Assembly: GCA_022701365.1 (NCBI GenBank) | Contig: JAKUHH010000201.1 | Span: 496,001-560,000 of the forward strand | Source of the DNA: Mycocentrospora acerina | Lineage: Eukaryota; Ascomycota; Dothideomycetes; Pleosporales | DNA: 64,000 nucleotides | Reading direction: 5' to 3' | Shown: in pieces, positions 13,044 through 24,398 of the stretch | How the letters are laid out: each line of letters opens with the position of its first letter | Numbering within the stretch: position 1 is the first letter of the stretch | The notes under the pieces: model-generated | What the model was told of the DNA's origin: nothing | The model's database searches: none | What the model saw: the letters and a program-made list of their open reading frames with translations, nothing else | Translations under genes and position numbers: made by a program

Positions 13044-13064
13044 CCCCCCCCCCCCCCCCCCCCC
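13044..13064. repeat. Poly-C run at left edge of gap
   Basis: About 21 consecutive C (poly-G on the minus strand), then TTCC and the gap. Confidence 0.95.
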
Positions 13065-13068
13065 TTCC

Positions 13069-13250
13069 NNNNNNNNNNNNNNNNNNNNNNNNNNNNNNNN
13101 NNNNNNNNNNNNNNNNNNNNNNNNNNNNNNNNNNNNNNNNNNNNNNNNNNNNNNNNNNNNNNNNNNNNNNNNNNNNNNNNNNNNNNNNNNNNNNNNNNNN
13201 NNNNNNNNNNNNNNNNNNNNNNNNNNNNNNNNNNNNNNNNNNNNNNNNNN
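13069..13250. other. Assembly gap (182 N)
   Basis: There are 182 ambiguous bases, flanked on both sides by poly-C runs. Open frames that cross the gap are artefacts. Confidence 0.99.
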
Positions 13251-13254
13251 CTTT

Positions 13255-13268
13255 CCCCCCCCCCCCCC
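13255..13268. repeat. Poly-C run at right edge of gap
   Basis: Fourteen consecutive C follow CTTT directly after the gap, mirroring the run on the left side. Confidence 0.95.
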
Positions 13269-13313
13269 TCATTCTTCCATTATAATTTCATTTCACTCCT
13301 CACTCCACCTCTC

Positions 13314-14483
13314 TCAAACAACCTCGCCATGCAGCCCGCGGTAAAAATGGCCAAAATTCCCACTCCCATCCTTCCCCCCTGCACCACCACTGACATTGTC
13401 CAGCACCGCAAACACCACCTCCTCCCACCATCCGCCCTGGAACTCCGTCTCGCGCAGGACGTCCAAAAAGCAGTTTGCCACCTCGCCCGGTGGATTTCCA
13501 AATACGCCGCACCCCAGGGCGCCGAGCACTAGCTTGGTGTGGCCTTTGCTTGCGGCTATACGTAAGCTTATGCGGATCTTTTTCTTGGTCATTGAACGTT
13601 GGGCTTCGTGCTTGAAGCGTGTGAGGTCGGGTGTGAGGTCTGGGCGGCGGAGGGCGGCGATGCTTATTACTGCTGTGACGGGGAGGTCTTGGGGTGTGAC
13701 AGTGGGGGTGAGGAGCGTGTGGCCAGAAGAGAGCGAGGTTCGGATGATGAGGACGGAGGGGGTATGGATGGCGGAGAGGGGGGGAATGGGGTAGAAGGAT
13801 TTGTGGAGCGAGAGGGAGAGGGTGGAGCGGTAGCAGAGGCATTCTTCTTGGGCGAGGGCGCCGTTTTGCCAGCCGCCGCCAGGGGAGCGCTCCGAGGCCA
13901 GGTTGAGGACTGCGACGGGTTTAGTGGCGGTGGTGGTGGTGGTGGTAGTGGTATTGGTAGTGGCATGTTGGGTTGATCTGTCGTCGTTTGCACTGTCGTT
14001 CAGTTGGGAGTCGGCTGTGTCTTCTGGCTCCATGTCTGTGTCAGTGGAGGTGGCACCTCCCGGCGTTCCTAAGTGGGTGTGCACCGTGTAGTTTGGATCC
14101 AGCTTCAGTGCTGCATCGAACGTGTCCATGTCCCAGACTCTGATGCGTGCCCCCCTTTCCCCTGCCTCTGCGTCTTCGTTTGGTAGAACGAAACCTGGAC
14201 AGTCCTTTGCGTCGAGTGGCGCCAGATCATTGAGGTCATGGATGGAAGAAGCTGTTGCTTCAAATTTTGGCAAGGTCGCTAGGATTTGGGGCAATACAGC
14301 TTTGGTTTCATCTGCGACCTTCTTAAGATCCATGTTGCGCCGCCTGTCTGGGCCTCGGGGTTGCTTTGTGGACTTTGACTTGGAGTTGGAACTAGAGGAC
14401 GACCTGGAAGTGTCTGGGTATGGCTGGCCAGGTCGCGAGGCCCCTGACTTCTTGAAGAAGGAAAGAATTGAGCCTTGCTGCAT
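13314..14483 (-). CDS. Microbial-type poly(ADP-ribose) glycohydrolase-like protein with N-terminal PIP box
   Basis: A single exon encodes 389 residues. The central segment AVLNLASERSPGGGWQNG followed by ALAQEE gives GGG (202-204), seven residues, then QEE (212-214). This matches the GGG-X6-8-QEE signature of bacterial/fungal PARG, in which the second Glu is catalytic. The macrodomain-like end LVLGALGCGVFGNPPGEVA follows near 330-350. The family (PF10021/TIGR02452-like) removes ADP-ribose chains. The N-terminus MQQGSILSFFKK fits a PCNA-interacting (PIP) box Q-x-x-I-x-x-F-F at residues 3-10, placed as in DNA ligase I. Residues about 20-55 are Ser/Lys-rich and disordered, and a Thr run lies near 178-186. 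Glycohydrolase activity and PCNA binding are inferred from motifs. Confidence 0.85.
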   Translation of the reverse strand: MQQGSILSFFKKSGASRPGQPYPDTSRSSSSSNSKSKSTKQPRGPDRRRNMDLKKVADETKAVLPQILATLPKFEATASSIHDLNDLAPLDAKDCPGFVLPNEDAEAGERGARIRVWDMDTFDAALKLDPNYTVHTHLGTPGGATSTDTDMEPEDTADSQLNDSANDDRSTQHATTNTTTTTTTTATKPVAVLNLASERSPGGGWQNGALAQEECLCYRSTLSLSLHKSFYPIPPLSAIHTPSVLIIRTSLSSGHTLLTPTVTPQDLPVTAVISIAALRRPDLTPDLTRFKHEAQRSMTKKKIRISLRIAASKGHTKLVLGALGCGVFGNPPGEVANCFLDVLRETEFQGGWWEEVVFAVLDNVSGGAGGKDGSGNFGHFYRGLHGEVV

Positions 14484-15111
14484 AGTGAAAGGGAAAACTG
14501 TGCAAGAGAGACTAGTTGAGGCTTTACGCTGGAGAGCGGCCAGTTATGGCAGCCAAGGGAGCGTCTGACCGTAGCCAATGACGTGCAGATCACGATTTTC
14601 TGGTTTTTGCTTGCGCTGCGAGACCATGTGAATATGGAGCGGAGAGCGAAGGGGGTTGTGGTGGAGAAGAGGTGAAGGATCAGGCGCCACCCATTAGGCA
14701 GCCCTGCAGCCTGCAGACGGAGCAAGCAGGCTGCGAACGCATGCACAATGCAGTGAAGACTAGCTCTTCCAGCGCATACACCCACACGTGCACCGCGCAG
14801 GGCAGGGCAGGGCATGCACCAGGCACGGCTGTTGCATGGCAGACGTCGAGCCCAACCGGTTCGAGTCGGGATGCTCTCCGCAGATGATGTGCAGTGGTGA
14901 GCCGGGGTGAGGGCGGATGGCGGAGGGCGGATGGCGGCTCAGCCCTGCGCCTGGCGATGCCCCACATTCGCTACAGCCATGTCCAAATGGCCGGGTGGGC
15001 GCTGGGGCTTGTCGAGGGCCGCCTGCCATCTGACTGTACATGGCCGCGCCCTCCTCGTCGACTCCCTCCTGCTAGCCGTCCCCCGCACTATGTAACTCAA
15101 CAACCGGCGAA
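14484..15111. promoter_or_regulatory. Divergent promoter between PARG-like gene and plus-strand gene
   Basis: The 628-base interval separates two divergent starts and must contain both promoters. It is GC-rich, with a local duplicated GGCGGATGGCGGAGGGCGGATGG pattern near 14911-14936. I see no gene in it. Confidence 0.5.
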
Positions 15112-16017
15112 ATGCCCCCAACGCAGCTGGACCACCCGTCGCCCAAGCGCAAGCGGGATCAACCCTCGCCGATGCCGTTGCTCAACACCACCCTCGCCCT
15201 GCGGCCCGCGTCCACGCCGCCGCGATGCTTCAGCGGCGTGCGCTCGTCTGGCGCCAGCAGCCCCAGGAATGCAGTCGCCGACCAGCTGCGCAGCATGGAA
15301 ATCGCCTCGGCCTCGGCCATGCCAGCGTCCCCGCTTATGCCTGCCGATGATGTGGCGCATAAGAAGCTGAAGCTGGACGCGGCGAGAGAGGACGCCGGGC
15401 CGTCGTCAGGCACATTCGCCAGCACCAACTGGAAGTTGCAGACGACCCAGAAGACTGGCGGGCCTGCAGACGCTGTTGCTGCCCGTCCACGGCTGGACGC
15501 TCTGGGGGAGATGCCCGAACCCCCTCAGGCGCCACGACCCCGCATGTTGCCAGACATTGCGTCTTTTGCGCAACCAGCCGTCTTCGTCTCATCTTCTCAA
15601 CACGCATCAAAACAACCAAAATTCGCAGCAGACGAAGCGTCGAGCTCAGCCAGTCGCTCTCTGCAGGTTGCTTCTCCGAGCAAGTCGCCATCGCCCTCAC
15701 TGGCTGCTCTCACGTGGCAGGTCAGTGAGATCACGGGTCATCTTGCCGATCCCTCAACCGATCCAGACGACGATGGGACTGGCCTGAACGGCATCGGGTT
15801 CAAGCCGACGCCAGCCATCGCGTACGCCAGGTCGCAGAAGAGACGACAGCAGCTGTCTGACTGGAAAGCACGCGAAGCCCGCGAGGCGAGGGCTAGACGC
15901 AGCGAGAGGCGACGACGAGGCGTCGGGGGTAAGGCGTCCAGGGAATCCACAATAGAAAGGGAACTGCCAGTGCCCGAGGTGGAGTTTTCCCAGAGGACTG
16001 TCAAGTTTGCTGTATGA
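15112..16017 (+). CDS. Disordered fungal protein, function unknown
   Basis: A single exon encodes 301 residues starting MPPTQLDHPSPKRKRDQPSP, with a putative basic nuclear signal KRKR near residue 13. Residues 30-200 are rich in A, S and P and probably disordered. The most protein-like part is near 205-285: an ITGHLADPSTDPDDDGTGLN segment, then GIGFKPTPAIAYARSQKRRQ, then a highly charged Arg/Glu helix (KAREAREARARRSERRRR). Such ordered C-terminal patches with a basic helix are seen in conserved fungal proteins of unknown role. I cannot name a family. A nuclear location is inference from the basic clusters. The start is the first ATG after a GC-rich promoter. Confidence 0.7.
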   Translation: MPPTQLDHPSPKRKRDQPSPMPLLNTTLALRPASTPPRCFSGVRSSGASSPRNAVADQLRSMEIASASAMPASPLMPADDVAHKKLKLDAAREDAGPSSGTFASTNWKLQTTQKTGGPADAVAARPRLDALGEMPEPPQAPRPRMLPDIASFAQPAVFVSSSQHASKQPKFAADEASSSASRSLQVASPSKSPSPSLAALTWQVSEITGHLADPSTDPDDDGTGLNGIGFKPTPAIAYARSQKRRQQLSDWKAREAREARARRSERRRRGVGGKASRESTIERELPVPEVEFSQRTVKFAV

Positions 16018-16460
16018 CGATGAAAGACGGTCATATTCTTTGGAGGACCCCTCCTCAAGACATGCGAGCTGCTTAGAGGAGCTCGGACCTAGGTTTGTCA
16101 ATTCTATGCGACCTTTCCCAGTGATAACGCTCCACTTGGACAGGCAGACTACGAGACAGACAAAGGTAATTGTAATACTTTGGGTACACGGCGAAACTGG
16201 CGTATTGGGCTTCTCTCCTTCTGTACAATGACGATTTCACGAAGTTTCTACAACCGTCGAGCAAATTATGTGTTTGGGTGTTCAAGGGCATAGATGTGCG
16301 GGGGGTTGACGGTCAGGTTTGGGCTTCAATTGAGCTCAGATCAACATATACAATCAAATCATCCCTGCAATACCATGCACACAATAATCTACAGTGTTTG
16401 TACAGTTTCTGTACAATGAGTGAGTTCCCACTCTGCCAAACTCTTACAGCCATTTCACAA
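16018..16460. other. Convergent intergenic region
   Basis: It lies between the 3' ends of the plus-strand disordered protein and the minus-strand COX20. I see only probable UTR sequence. Confidence 0.5.
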
Positions 16461-17083
16461 TCACCAAAACTTGACGTTCTTTTCATACCAGTATCCCCAC
16501 GACCTTTTCCTCTCCTCCTCGCGTCTCCGCAGCTCTTCTAGCCTATCGTGCTCATCCCTCGCTCTCCGCCTCGCTTCCTTTTTCGCTTCAACGGACGCCC
16601 GCTTCTTCTCCATGAGATCTGCCGCCTGCTTCATGCCAGCCTTCTCCTTACTGCGGTAGTACTGGCATACCTGGTACGACACGACACTCACGCCGCACCA
16701 CGTCGCTACCGCCCAATTCGAGGCTATAAGCACCGGTTCTGTCCAGGCGTTAGCTTCCCACTCACACAACCAAGCCAGCAGCCTCAAATCAAACATCTGG
16801 GCCTGCAGCAAAGGGGTGACATACTCCCTATAATCGCCGCCAGACTTCCTCCCGCAAACCCTGCCGCAATGCCCTGCAGCTGGCTGTCCCGTATGCAGGG
16901 TCGCTTGTGGAAGTTTAGGTAGTATTCTGGCCCCAGGTTGCGCACCACGTCAATGTACGAAGGCCCTGCAGCGTCTGCTTTCTCGCCGCCGGCTGTGTGG
17001 GCGGTCCCGCCAGGCATGATGTTTGCAGGTGCGCGGGGCGGCGGGGGGGCTTGCGCCTCGGGTTTCCGTGTGTCGTCTGCCAT
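16461..17083 (-). CDS. COX20: Cytochrome c oxidase assembly protein COX20
   Basis: Two exons, 16825-17083 and 16461-16738, are joined across an 86-base GTATGT-CAG intron and give 178 residues. The junction yields a continuous membrane segment from GIAAGFAGGSLAAIIGKPVL into IASNWAVATWCGVSVVSYQV, matching the two-helix COX20 (FAM36A) core. The conserved CIRDSQLQGIAAGF precedes it and the charged tail YRSKEKAGMKQAADLMEKKR follows. COX20 is an inner-membrane chaperone for the Cox2 subunit of respiratory complex IV. I chose the ATG at 17083; upstream codons in frame lack an ATG. The N-terminal 50 residues are Pro/Ala-rich. It is divergent from POL2, 461 bases away. Confidence 0.88.
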
Positions 17084-17544
17084 GGTGGGTGGTGTGATTT
17101 GGGGGTGTTGGTGGGGTGTGGTCGATGGGCCCGCGGACGAGTGTGGTTCCTGCGTGGTATTGGGGTGAGGTGGTGGACACACGGGTGGACGGTAGCGTTG
17201 CGTCGTGAATTGGACCTTCACTTCTCGCTGGTGCTAAGAAGGGCCGAAAATAATCATGATGACAGCTCGGTTCTAGCCACAGCGGTGGCGCCGGCCAAGT
17301 GGGTCCAATTGATGGCCTCGAAGGGGCAAGGCGCGTAACACGGCTCAGCACGCGAGCGCGTCGCGTTGCAAAGTGTCTGTCTACAGCGGCCATTTATGCC
17401 GCCGCGCTTTTCCCCACGACTTGACGCTTCAATCCTCAGGCTGCCTCGATTGTCCAATTGTCCCCTATGATACCCTGTTTTGTATAGACTACCGTTTAAT
17501 CTTTGTGTACCTACCCTTTTGTCTCCCATACTCGCATATATACC
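17084..17544. promoter_or_regulatory. Bidirectional promoter COX20/POL2
   Basis: The 461 bases between the divergent start codons of COX20 and POL2 hold both promoters. CT-rich sequence and CATATATACC lie just before the POL2 ATG. I recognise no specific binding site. Confidence 0.5.
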
Positions 17545-20500
17545 ATGGCGCCGCGACGAGCAGGCCAGCCCTTTCGCCGGGTGGGCAAGCAGGGCAACAC
17601 ATCCTACGGCCCACGAAAACCAAAGACGGTCGAGGCCTCGTCTCTCCGCAGCACCGAAGCCACATCCCAGAACGAGAAGATAGAAGCCACACGCCTTGCA
17701 AGCCGCATCGATGAGTCCATGGGCTTTGCTCGCTTCGAGTCGGGGAAGAAGAAGATTGGCTGGCTGGTCAACATGCGATCCACGGCCGTAGAGGACGAGC
17801 ATGTGCCGGGCGGGAAGGCAGGCGTGGACTACTACTTCATTGGCGAGGACGGTGACACGTTCAAGGCGACGCTGGAGTATGACCCGTACTTTCTGCTGGC
17901 GGTCAAGAAGGGCAAGGAGCAGGATGTGGAGGAGTGGTGTCGGAGGTCCTTTGAGGGGCTTGTCAAGACGTTCAAGAGAGTCGAGAAGGAGGACCTCTCC
18001 ATGCCAAATCATCTCACGGGGTATCGGAGGACGTTTTTACAGTTGTCGTTTGCAAACGTAAACGACTTGCTGGCTGTCAGGAAGGCAGTCAACCCGGTGG
18101 TGGAGAAAAATAAGAAGAATGTTAATGCCATGGACACATACGCCGAGGTCGCCAGGTAAGCGTCCTGATATGACATGGCCTAACCTGGACAGGGCTTGGT
18201 GCTAACAGTCCACAGCGGGAACGTTGGGTTTGACTTTTTTGATAACGAAGACTACGAATACGAGAAACGAATAATGACCACGGTCGATGCTAGCGACTTT
18301 ATTGTCGACATCCGCGAATACGATGTACCATACCATGTCCGAGTGGCCATTGACAAGGACGTACGGATTGGAAACTGGTACACCGTCGAGGCAAAGCACG
18401 GTGTCACTACAATCACCTGCATAGAGGACCGCCTCACCCCCGCAGACCCTGTTGTCATGGCATACGACATTGAGACGACCAAACTACCGCTTAAATTCCC
18501 CGACGCTGTCTTCGATCAAATCATGATGATATCGTATATGATCGACGGCCAGGGTTTCTTAATCACAAACCGCGAGATTGTGTCGGAAGATATTCAGGAT
18601 TTTGAGTACACACCAAAGCCAGAATACCCAGGAATATTTATGATCTTCAACGAGCCAGACGAGAAAGGGTTACTGGAACGCTTTTTCGAACACATCAAGG
18701 AGGCCAAGCCAACTGTCATGGTCACCTACAACGGTGACTTCTTCGATTGGCCGTTTGTTGAGGCTAGGGCTAGTGTTTTGGGAATCGACATGTACCAGGA
18801 GATTGGCTTCAGGAAGAACAGCGAGGACATTTACCAGTCCGACTACTGCGCACACATGGACGCTTTTGCGTGGGTCAGTCGAGATAGTTACCTACCACAG
18901 GGAAGTCGTGGTCTGAAAGCTGTCACCATGGCCAAGCTGGGTTACGACCCGGACGAGCTAGATCCCGAATTGATGACACCATACGCTTCCGAACGGCCTC
19001 AGACACTTGCCGAATACTCGGTCTCCGATGCTGTTGCGACATACTACTTGTACATGAAATATGTGCATCCGTTCATTTTCGCTCTTTGCAAAATTCTTCC
19101 GCTGGGTCCGGACGATGCTCTGCGAAAGGGTACGGGTACCCTGTGTGAGATGCTGTTGATGGTGCAGGCATACCAAAAGGGCATTGTCCTGCCGAACAAG
19201 CACCAAGCCCCGAAGGAGGCTTTCTGGGATGGCCATTTACTAGAGTCGGAGACTTACGTCGGTGGTCACGTCGAGAGTATAGAGGCTGGTGTTTTCAGAA
19301 GCGACATTCCTTACGATTTTGCAGTTGATACCACGGCTATCGATGAGCTGATTAGGGATCTTGATGCGGCTCTCAAGTTCAGTGTTGAGGTCGAGGAGAA
19401 GAAAAAGATGGAAGACATTACCAATTACGACGAGGTCAAGTCTCAGATTATTGAGAAACTGATGCTTCTCAAGGAAAAACCAAACCGAAGCGAACGGCCG
19501 CTCATCTACCATCTTGATGTCGCGTCCATGTATCCCAATATCATGACGACGAATCGACTGCAGCCAGATTCTATGATCGATGAGTCGAATTGCGCAGCAT
19601 GTGACTTCAATCGGCCAGGAAAGACGTGCGATCGCCGAATGCCATGGGCATGGAGAGGCGAATACTTGCCCGCAAAGCGAGACGAATACAACATGATTCG
19701 ACATGCCTTGGAAAACGAACAGTTTCCAGGGAAATATCCCAATTCTCCCTTGCGGACTTTCCAAGAACTGTCGCACGAAGAGCAAGCCACCTTGACAAGA
19801 AAACGCCTCACAGACTACTCCAAGAAGATCTACCACAAGATTCACGAATCGACGACGATTGAACGCGAAGCCATCATCTGCCAGCGTGAGAATCCTTTCT
19901 ACGTTGACACGGTCAGCGGCTTTCGTGATCGTCGATACGACTTCAAGGGCAAGCAAAAGGTCTGGAAAGGCAAGACCGAGGCATTGAAAGCTGCTGGTGC
20001 TCCTGCCACGGAAGTCGAAAACGCGAAGAAGATGATCATTCTGTTCGACTCTATGCAGTTGGCTCACAAGGTCATTCTCAACTCGTTCTACGGTTACGTC
20101 ATGCGAAAGGGTTCTCGATGGTATTCTTTGGAGATGGCTGGTGTGACCTGTCTGACAGGTGCACGAATCATTCAGCTGGCTCGGTCGCTTGTAGAAAGAA
20201 TCGGTCGGCCACTGGAACTGGATACGGACGGTATCTGGGCCATTCTTCCCGCAACGTTCCCCGAGAACTTCTCCTTCAAGCTTAGCAATGGCAAGAAGAT
20301 GACCATTTCGTACCCGTGTACGATGCTGAATCACCTGGTTCATGCCCAATTCACAAACCACCAGTACGAGACATTGAAAGATACACAGTCGTTCCGATAC
20401 GAGAAGCACAGCGATAATTCCATCTTCTTTGAAGTCGACGGACCGTACAGGGCCATGATTCTGCCCACATCGAAAGAAGAGGATAAGAATTTGAAGAAAC

Positions 20501-23500
20501 GATATGCTGTCTTCAACCACGACGGCAGTTTGGCGGAACTCAAGGGGTTTGAGGTGAAGCGACGTGGTGAACTGAAGCTTATCAAGAATTTCCAAGCTCA
20601 AATCTTCAAATTCTTCTTGGAAGGTACAACTCTGGAAGAGACATACGGCGCAGTTGCAAACGTTGCAAATCGATGGCTCGATATTCTCGACACCCGGGGT
20701 GCTACTTTGGCAGACGAGGAGCTTATCGATCTCATTGTCGAGAACAAAAACATGGCCAAAACCCTGGAGGAATATGGGTCGCAAAAGTCAACAGCCATTA
20801 CGACTGCCAAACGTCTGGCTGAGTTCTTGGGCGAGCAGATGGTCAAAGACAAGGGCTTAAACTGCAAGTACATCATCTCCTCGAAGCCTAGGAATGCCCC
20901 TGTTACAGAACGTGCCATTCCCATGTCTATTTTCTCCGCCGAAGAGTCAGTCAAGCGATACTTTTTGCGCAAGTGGATGAAGGAAGACCCAGGGGACATG
21001 GATCCCAGAACTGTGCTGGACTGGGATTACTATCGAGAACGTCTGGCTTCGGTCATTCAGAAGCTCATCACTATCCCTGCCGCGCTCCAGAAAATCCGTA
21101 ATCCGGTTCCGAGGGTGCCACATCCAGAGTGGCTCGATCGCAGGATTCGCCAAAAGGAGGACAAGTTTCAGCAAACGAAGATGACGGATATGTTCAGCAA
21201 AAAGGCCCTGACCAATGGCGATGCCAATGTAGCGAATAACAAACTCGCTGGGGATCTGGAAGATTTCGGTGCTGCAAAGCTGTCCGCCCATTCGCAGGTC
21301 AAAAAGGGTATTGTGACGAAGAGAATCGCGAAGCGGAAGGAACCCGAGCCAGCTGTTCCCATTCAAACTGATCCGTATGCTTCCCTGCCGAAGGTGATGC
21401 CTTCGATTACCGAAGACTACTCTGGCTGGCTCATGTACCAGAAGCAGAAGTGGAAGATCCAGAAACAAGCACGTCTGCGAAGACGACAGTTGTTTGGAGA
21501 GAAACCTGTCGATGCTTCTGACGCAATCGGTACCTTCTTTAGGAATCAGGCCGAATTACTCTTTATCAGCACATGGCAGCTTGTCCAGTTGCGGCTTACA
21601 GAAACACCAGGAGAAGTCAAAGCCTTTGTACTCATCGACAAGAAGATCCATACCCTAAAGATTATTGTGCAACGGCAGCTGTACTTGAATCTCAGAAGCG
21701 ACGATCTCCCAGACGTGTCGATCAGCGGGTGTTCTGTGGAAAAACTTGTCAACCACACCCTGCCCAATGGGCATCCGTCAATTCATTTATTCAAACTTCA
21801 GATGTCTGAGCAGACATATGTGCAGGAAGCAAAGAACATTGCGGCGCTATTCAATCACCCGAGTGTAGAAGGGGTATATGAGAAGCAGGTTCCATTGAAT
21901 ATTCGTGCCATCCTCGAACTCGGCAGCATCTGCACTTTCGATGAATCGCAAAAGGGTGTGCTCGGGAAAGGCTTAGAGCAGGGTTTCGATCTGTCCGCGT
22001 TGCGAAAAGTGCCAACGAAACAGCCTTATCTTTCAGAGGCGCCGCTCGGCTTCCTCTACCTATACCATGTCAGCAGTGGTGACCGTAACATCTACGCGCT
22101 TTTCTCGACTTCGAGAAGTGAAGCCCACATCATCATCCAGAACAAGTCCAAGGATTCACAAGGCATGCCTAATGTGGACCGCATCTATAGCGACGCACTG
22201 CAGAAAAGATATGAAGATAACGAGGGTGAGCCATGGCAAGCGATGATCGAGTACCAGGAGGACATCCACTTCCGAACTACCATGGTTACTACGAGACGGA
22301 AAGCGTTACTCGAGCTTGGCGACGTGATTAAGAAGATGAAGGTCGATGAAGGTAGGCCTACCATTGTCGTTATGCAATCGCCAAACCAGGCACTTCTTTC
22401 ACACGACATACCCATGTTGAGGGATCTGCCCATCTTACCACTACATCCTGATGAGTCTGACAAGCAGCTGCCTCCGCTAGGGTGGCAGTCCTTCATCGCC
22501 AAACGCCTCGTCGGCCACTACCTCGACCTTGGTTCGTGGGTGTCTCACCTCATGGAGCTCGCTCGCTATGGAGACATCCCTCTCTGCAATCTCGAGAGCA
22601 ACGACCCGCGTTTCTTGATCGATGTCGCATATGCTAGGCGATTACAGAAGGAGAGAGTGATTCTCTGGTGGTCAGGCCAGGCAAAGCCTGATCATGCTGG
22701 CTACGAAAAAGACGACATTCTAGCGCCTTTGGAGACGGTTGAGATGCCTTCGATCAATAACCCAGGCACCTATTCGTCTGTCTGTATTGACTTGAACTTG
22801 CGCAATCTCGCTATCAACACCATCCTGTCGTCGTCCTTGATCAACGATCTCGAAGGAGCGGATTCTGTTTCATTCAATCCGGCAGCGCCTTCGTATGACG
22901 CTGCAAATGACGGAACGAATGTGATATACTCAGATAATGCATTCGCGAGCGCGGGCATTACGGTTCTTCGTGAAATGGTCAAGGCTTGGTGGATCGAGGC
23001 CGTGCAAGCTGGGGAAGGGTTCAGTATGGCAGACATCATGGTCCAGCACCTAGTTCGATGGGTCAGCAGCCCAGGCTCCTTTCTCTACGACAGGTCATTG
23101 CATTACTACGTGGAGATGATGTCGAAGAAGACTTTACAGCAATTGATGACAGATTTCAAGCGCGTGGGATCGCACATTGTCTTCGCCAGCCCAAACCGCC
23201 TGTTGCTGCAGACTACAAAGGCTGAGGTTGGAAACGCCTATGCATACAGCCAGTACATCATCAAGACGATCAAGGCCAAACCGCTGTTCCAGTTCATGGA
23301 GCTGGAGGTAAAAGAATACTGGGACTATCTCGTCTGGTACGATGAGTTCAACTACGGCGGCAAGGGTTGTAAAGAGGTGGTGGAAGAGGAGAATCAAACC
23401 CTTGAGAACATCATGTGTTGGCAACTCGCTCAGTTCCTTCCTCCCACTCTTCAACCTACCTTCAACGAATGGGTCATCGAGTTTATCGACCTCATGCAGG

Positions 23501-24318
23501 CCCGCAAACGTCCAGTAGTCACTGATGGCTCCACGCCCCGGCCAACACAGATTCCCCTCCGGCCACTCACTGTGGATCCGAATGAGGAAACACAGATCCT
23601 TCCAAAGACATTCACAAAACCTCTCTTCAGGCAAATATCACATCTACTGCGTCGTCAACATGCAGAGATCCTACATCCTGAACTGGCCGCCGATTACATC
23701 TTCCCCACACTCCCGGGCTCCCATCTCTCACTGCAGAACCCCGTGCTCCAACTCGTAAAATCCATCATGCAAGTTCTAAGTCTCGACCGCGCCATCAGCC
23801 TCGAAGCACGCATGCTACGCAAAGAACTACTCAACCTATTCGACATTCGAGAATTCAGCGCCGAAGCTAGTTTCACAAACCCCAGCGCCGCGCTCGTAGT
23901 CCGCGGCGTCATCTGCGACGAGTGCACCGCAAGCCGCAATCTAGATCTATGTCGCGACTCATCACTTCTACCTCCCCCATCCGACGCCGCTGCCGAGGCC
24001 AATCTACCACTACCAAAGTGGAAGTGCGACAATGAGCACTGCGGCGCGGGCTACGACAAATTGCGCATCGAGGAACAGCTCGTTGCCGAGGTGCAGAAGA
24101 TTGTGCTAGAATGGTGCACGCAGGACTTGAAGTGCGGAAAGTGCGCAAGACTACGTAGTAATGAGTTTATGGAGCATTGTGCTTGTGCGGGCGAATGGGT
24201 GGGGACGCGCAACAGAAAGGAGGTGCAGAAGCGGTTGAAGGTTTATGAAAGCGTTGCGGGCTTTTATGAGTTGAGGATGTTGGAAGCGGTTGTGGGCGAG
24301 TGTCTGGAGGGGTTCTGA
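17545..24318 (+). CDS. POL2: DNA polymerase epsilon catalytic subunit
   Basis: Two exons, 17545-18155 and 18216-24318, are separated by a 60-base intron (GTAAGC to CACAG) and encode 2237 residues, against 2222 in yeast Pol2. Exonuclease motifs are YDIETT (Asp near 288), TYNGDFFDWPF and YSVSDAVATYY. Polymerase motif A is DVASMYPNIMTTNRL (Asp near 638), motif B is KVILNSFYGYVMRKGSRW, and motif C is ELDTDGIW (Asp near 873 and 875). The cysteines of NCAACDFNRPGKTCDRR match the Fe-S/Cys cluster inside the catalytic domain. The C-terminal half is the inactive polymerase-like module, ending with two Cys clusters (CDECTASRNLDLC...CDNEHC, then CGKC...CACAGEW) that contact Dpb2. The enzyme synthesises the leading strand. 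All catalytic residues I can check are intact. Confidence 0.98.
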
Positions 24319-24370
24319 AATACCGGGTTGAAGATGCAGGCTGCTGGTTCATGGAAGAAGCCGGTTAGAG

Positions 24371-24398
24371 GCGGCGGTGGCGGCGGCGGCGGCGGCAT
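24371..24398. repeat. GGC trinucleotide repeat
   Basis: About nine GGC units with one GGT interruption lie just downstream of the POL2 stop, probably in its 3' UTR. Confidence 0.9.

Larger units (their letters stand above)
12888..13313. other. Convergent intergenic region containing the assembly gap
   Basis: The interval lies between two converging genes. Its left part is AT-rich (ATTTTAATAAAAAATTTAT near 12930) and probably contains the polyadenylation region of the PPR-like gene. The rest is poly-C and the unsequenced gap. Confidence 0.7.

Noticed and set aside
12956..13532. Open frames crossing the N gap
   Set aside because: They exist only because unknown bases cannot form stop codons; the flanking residues are poly-Pro or poly-Gly from the poly-C runs.
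14866..14886. GGTTCGAGTC box resembling a tRNA B-box
   Set aside because: No matching A-box or cloverleaf lies at the correct distance.
19240..20784. 514-codon minus-strand frame inside POL2
   Set aside because: It is antisense to the highly conserved polymerase domain; its openness follows from the codon bias of POL2.
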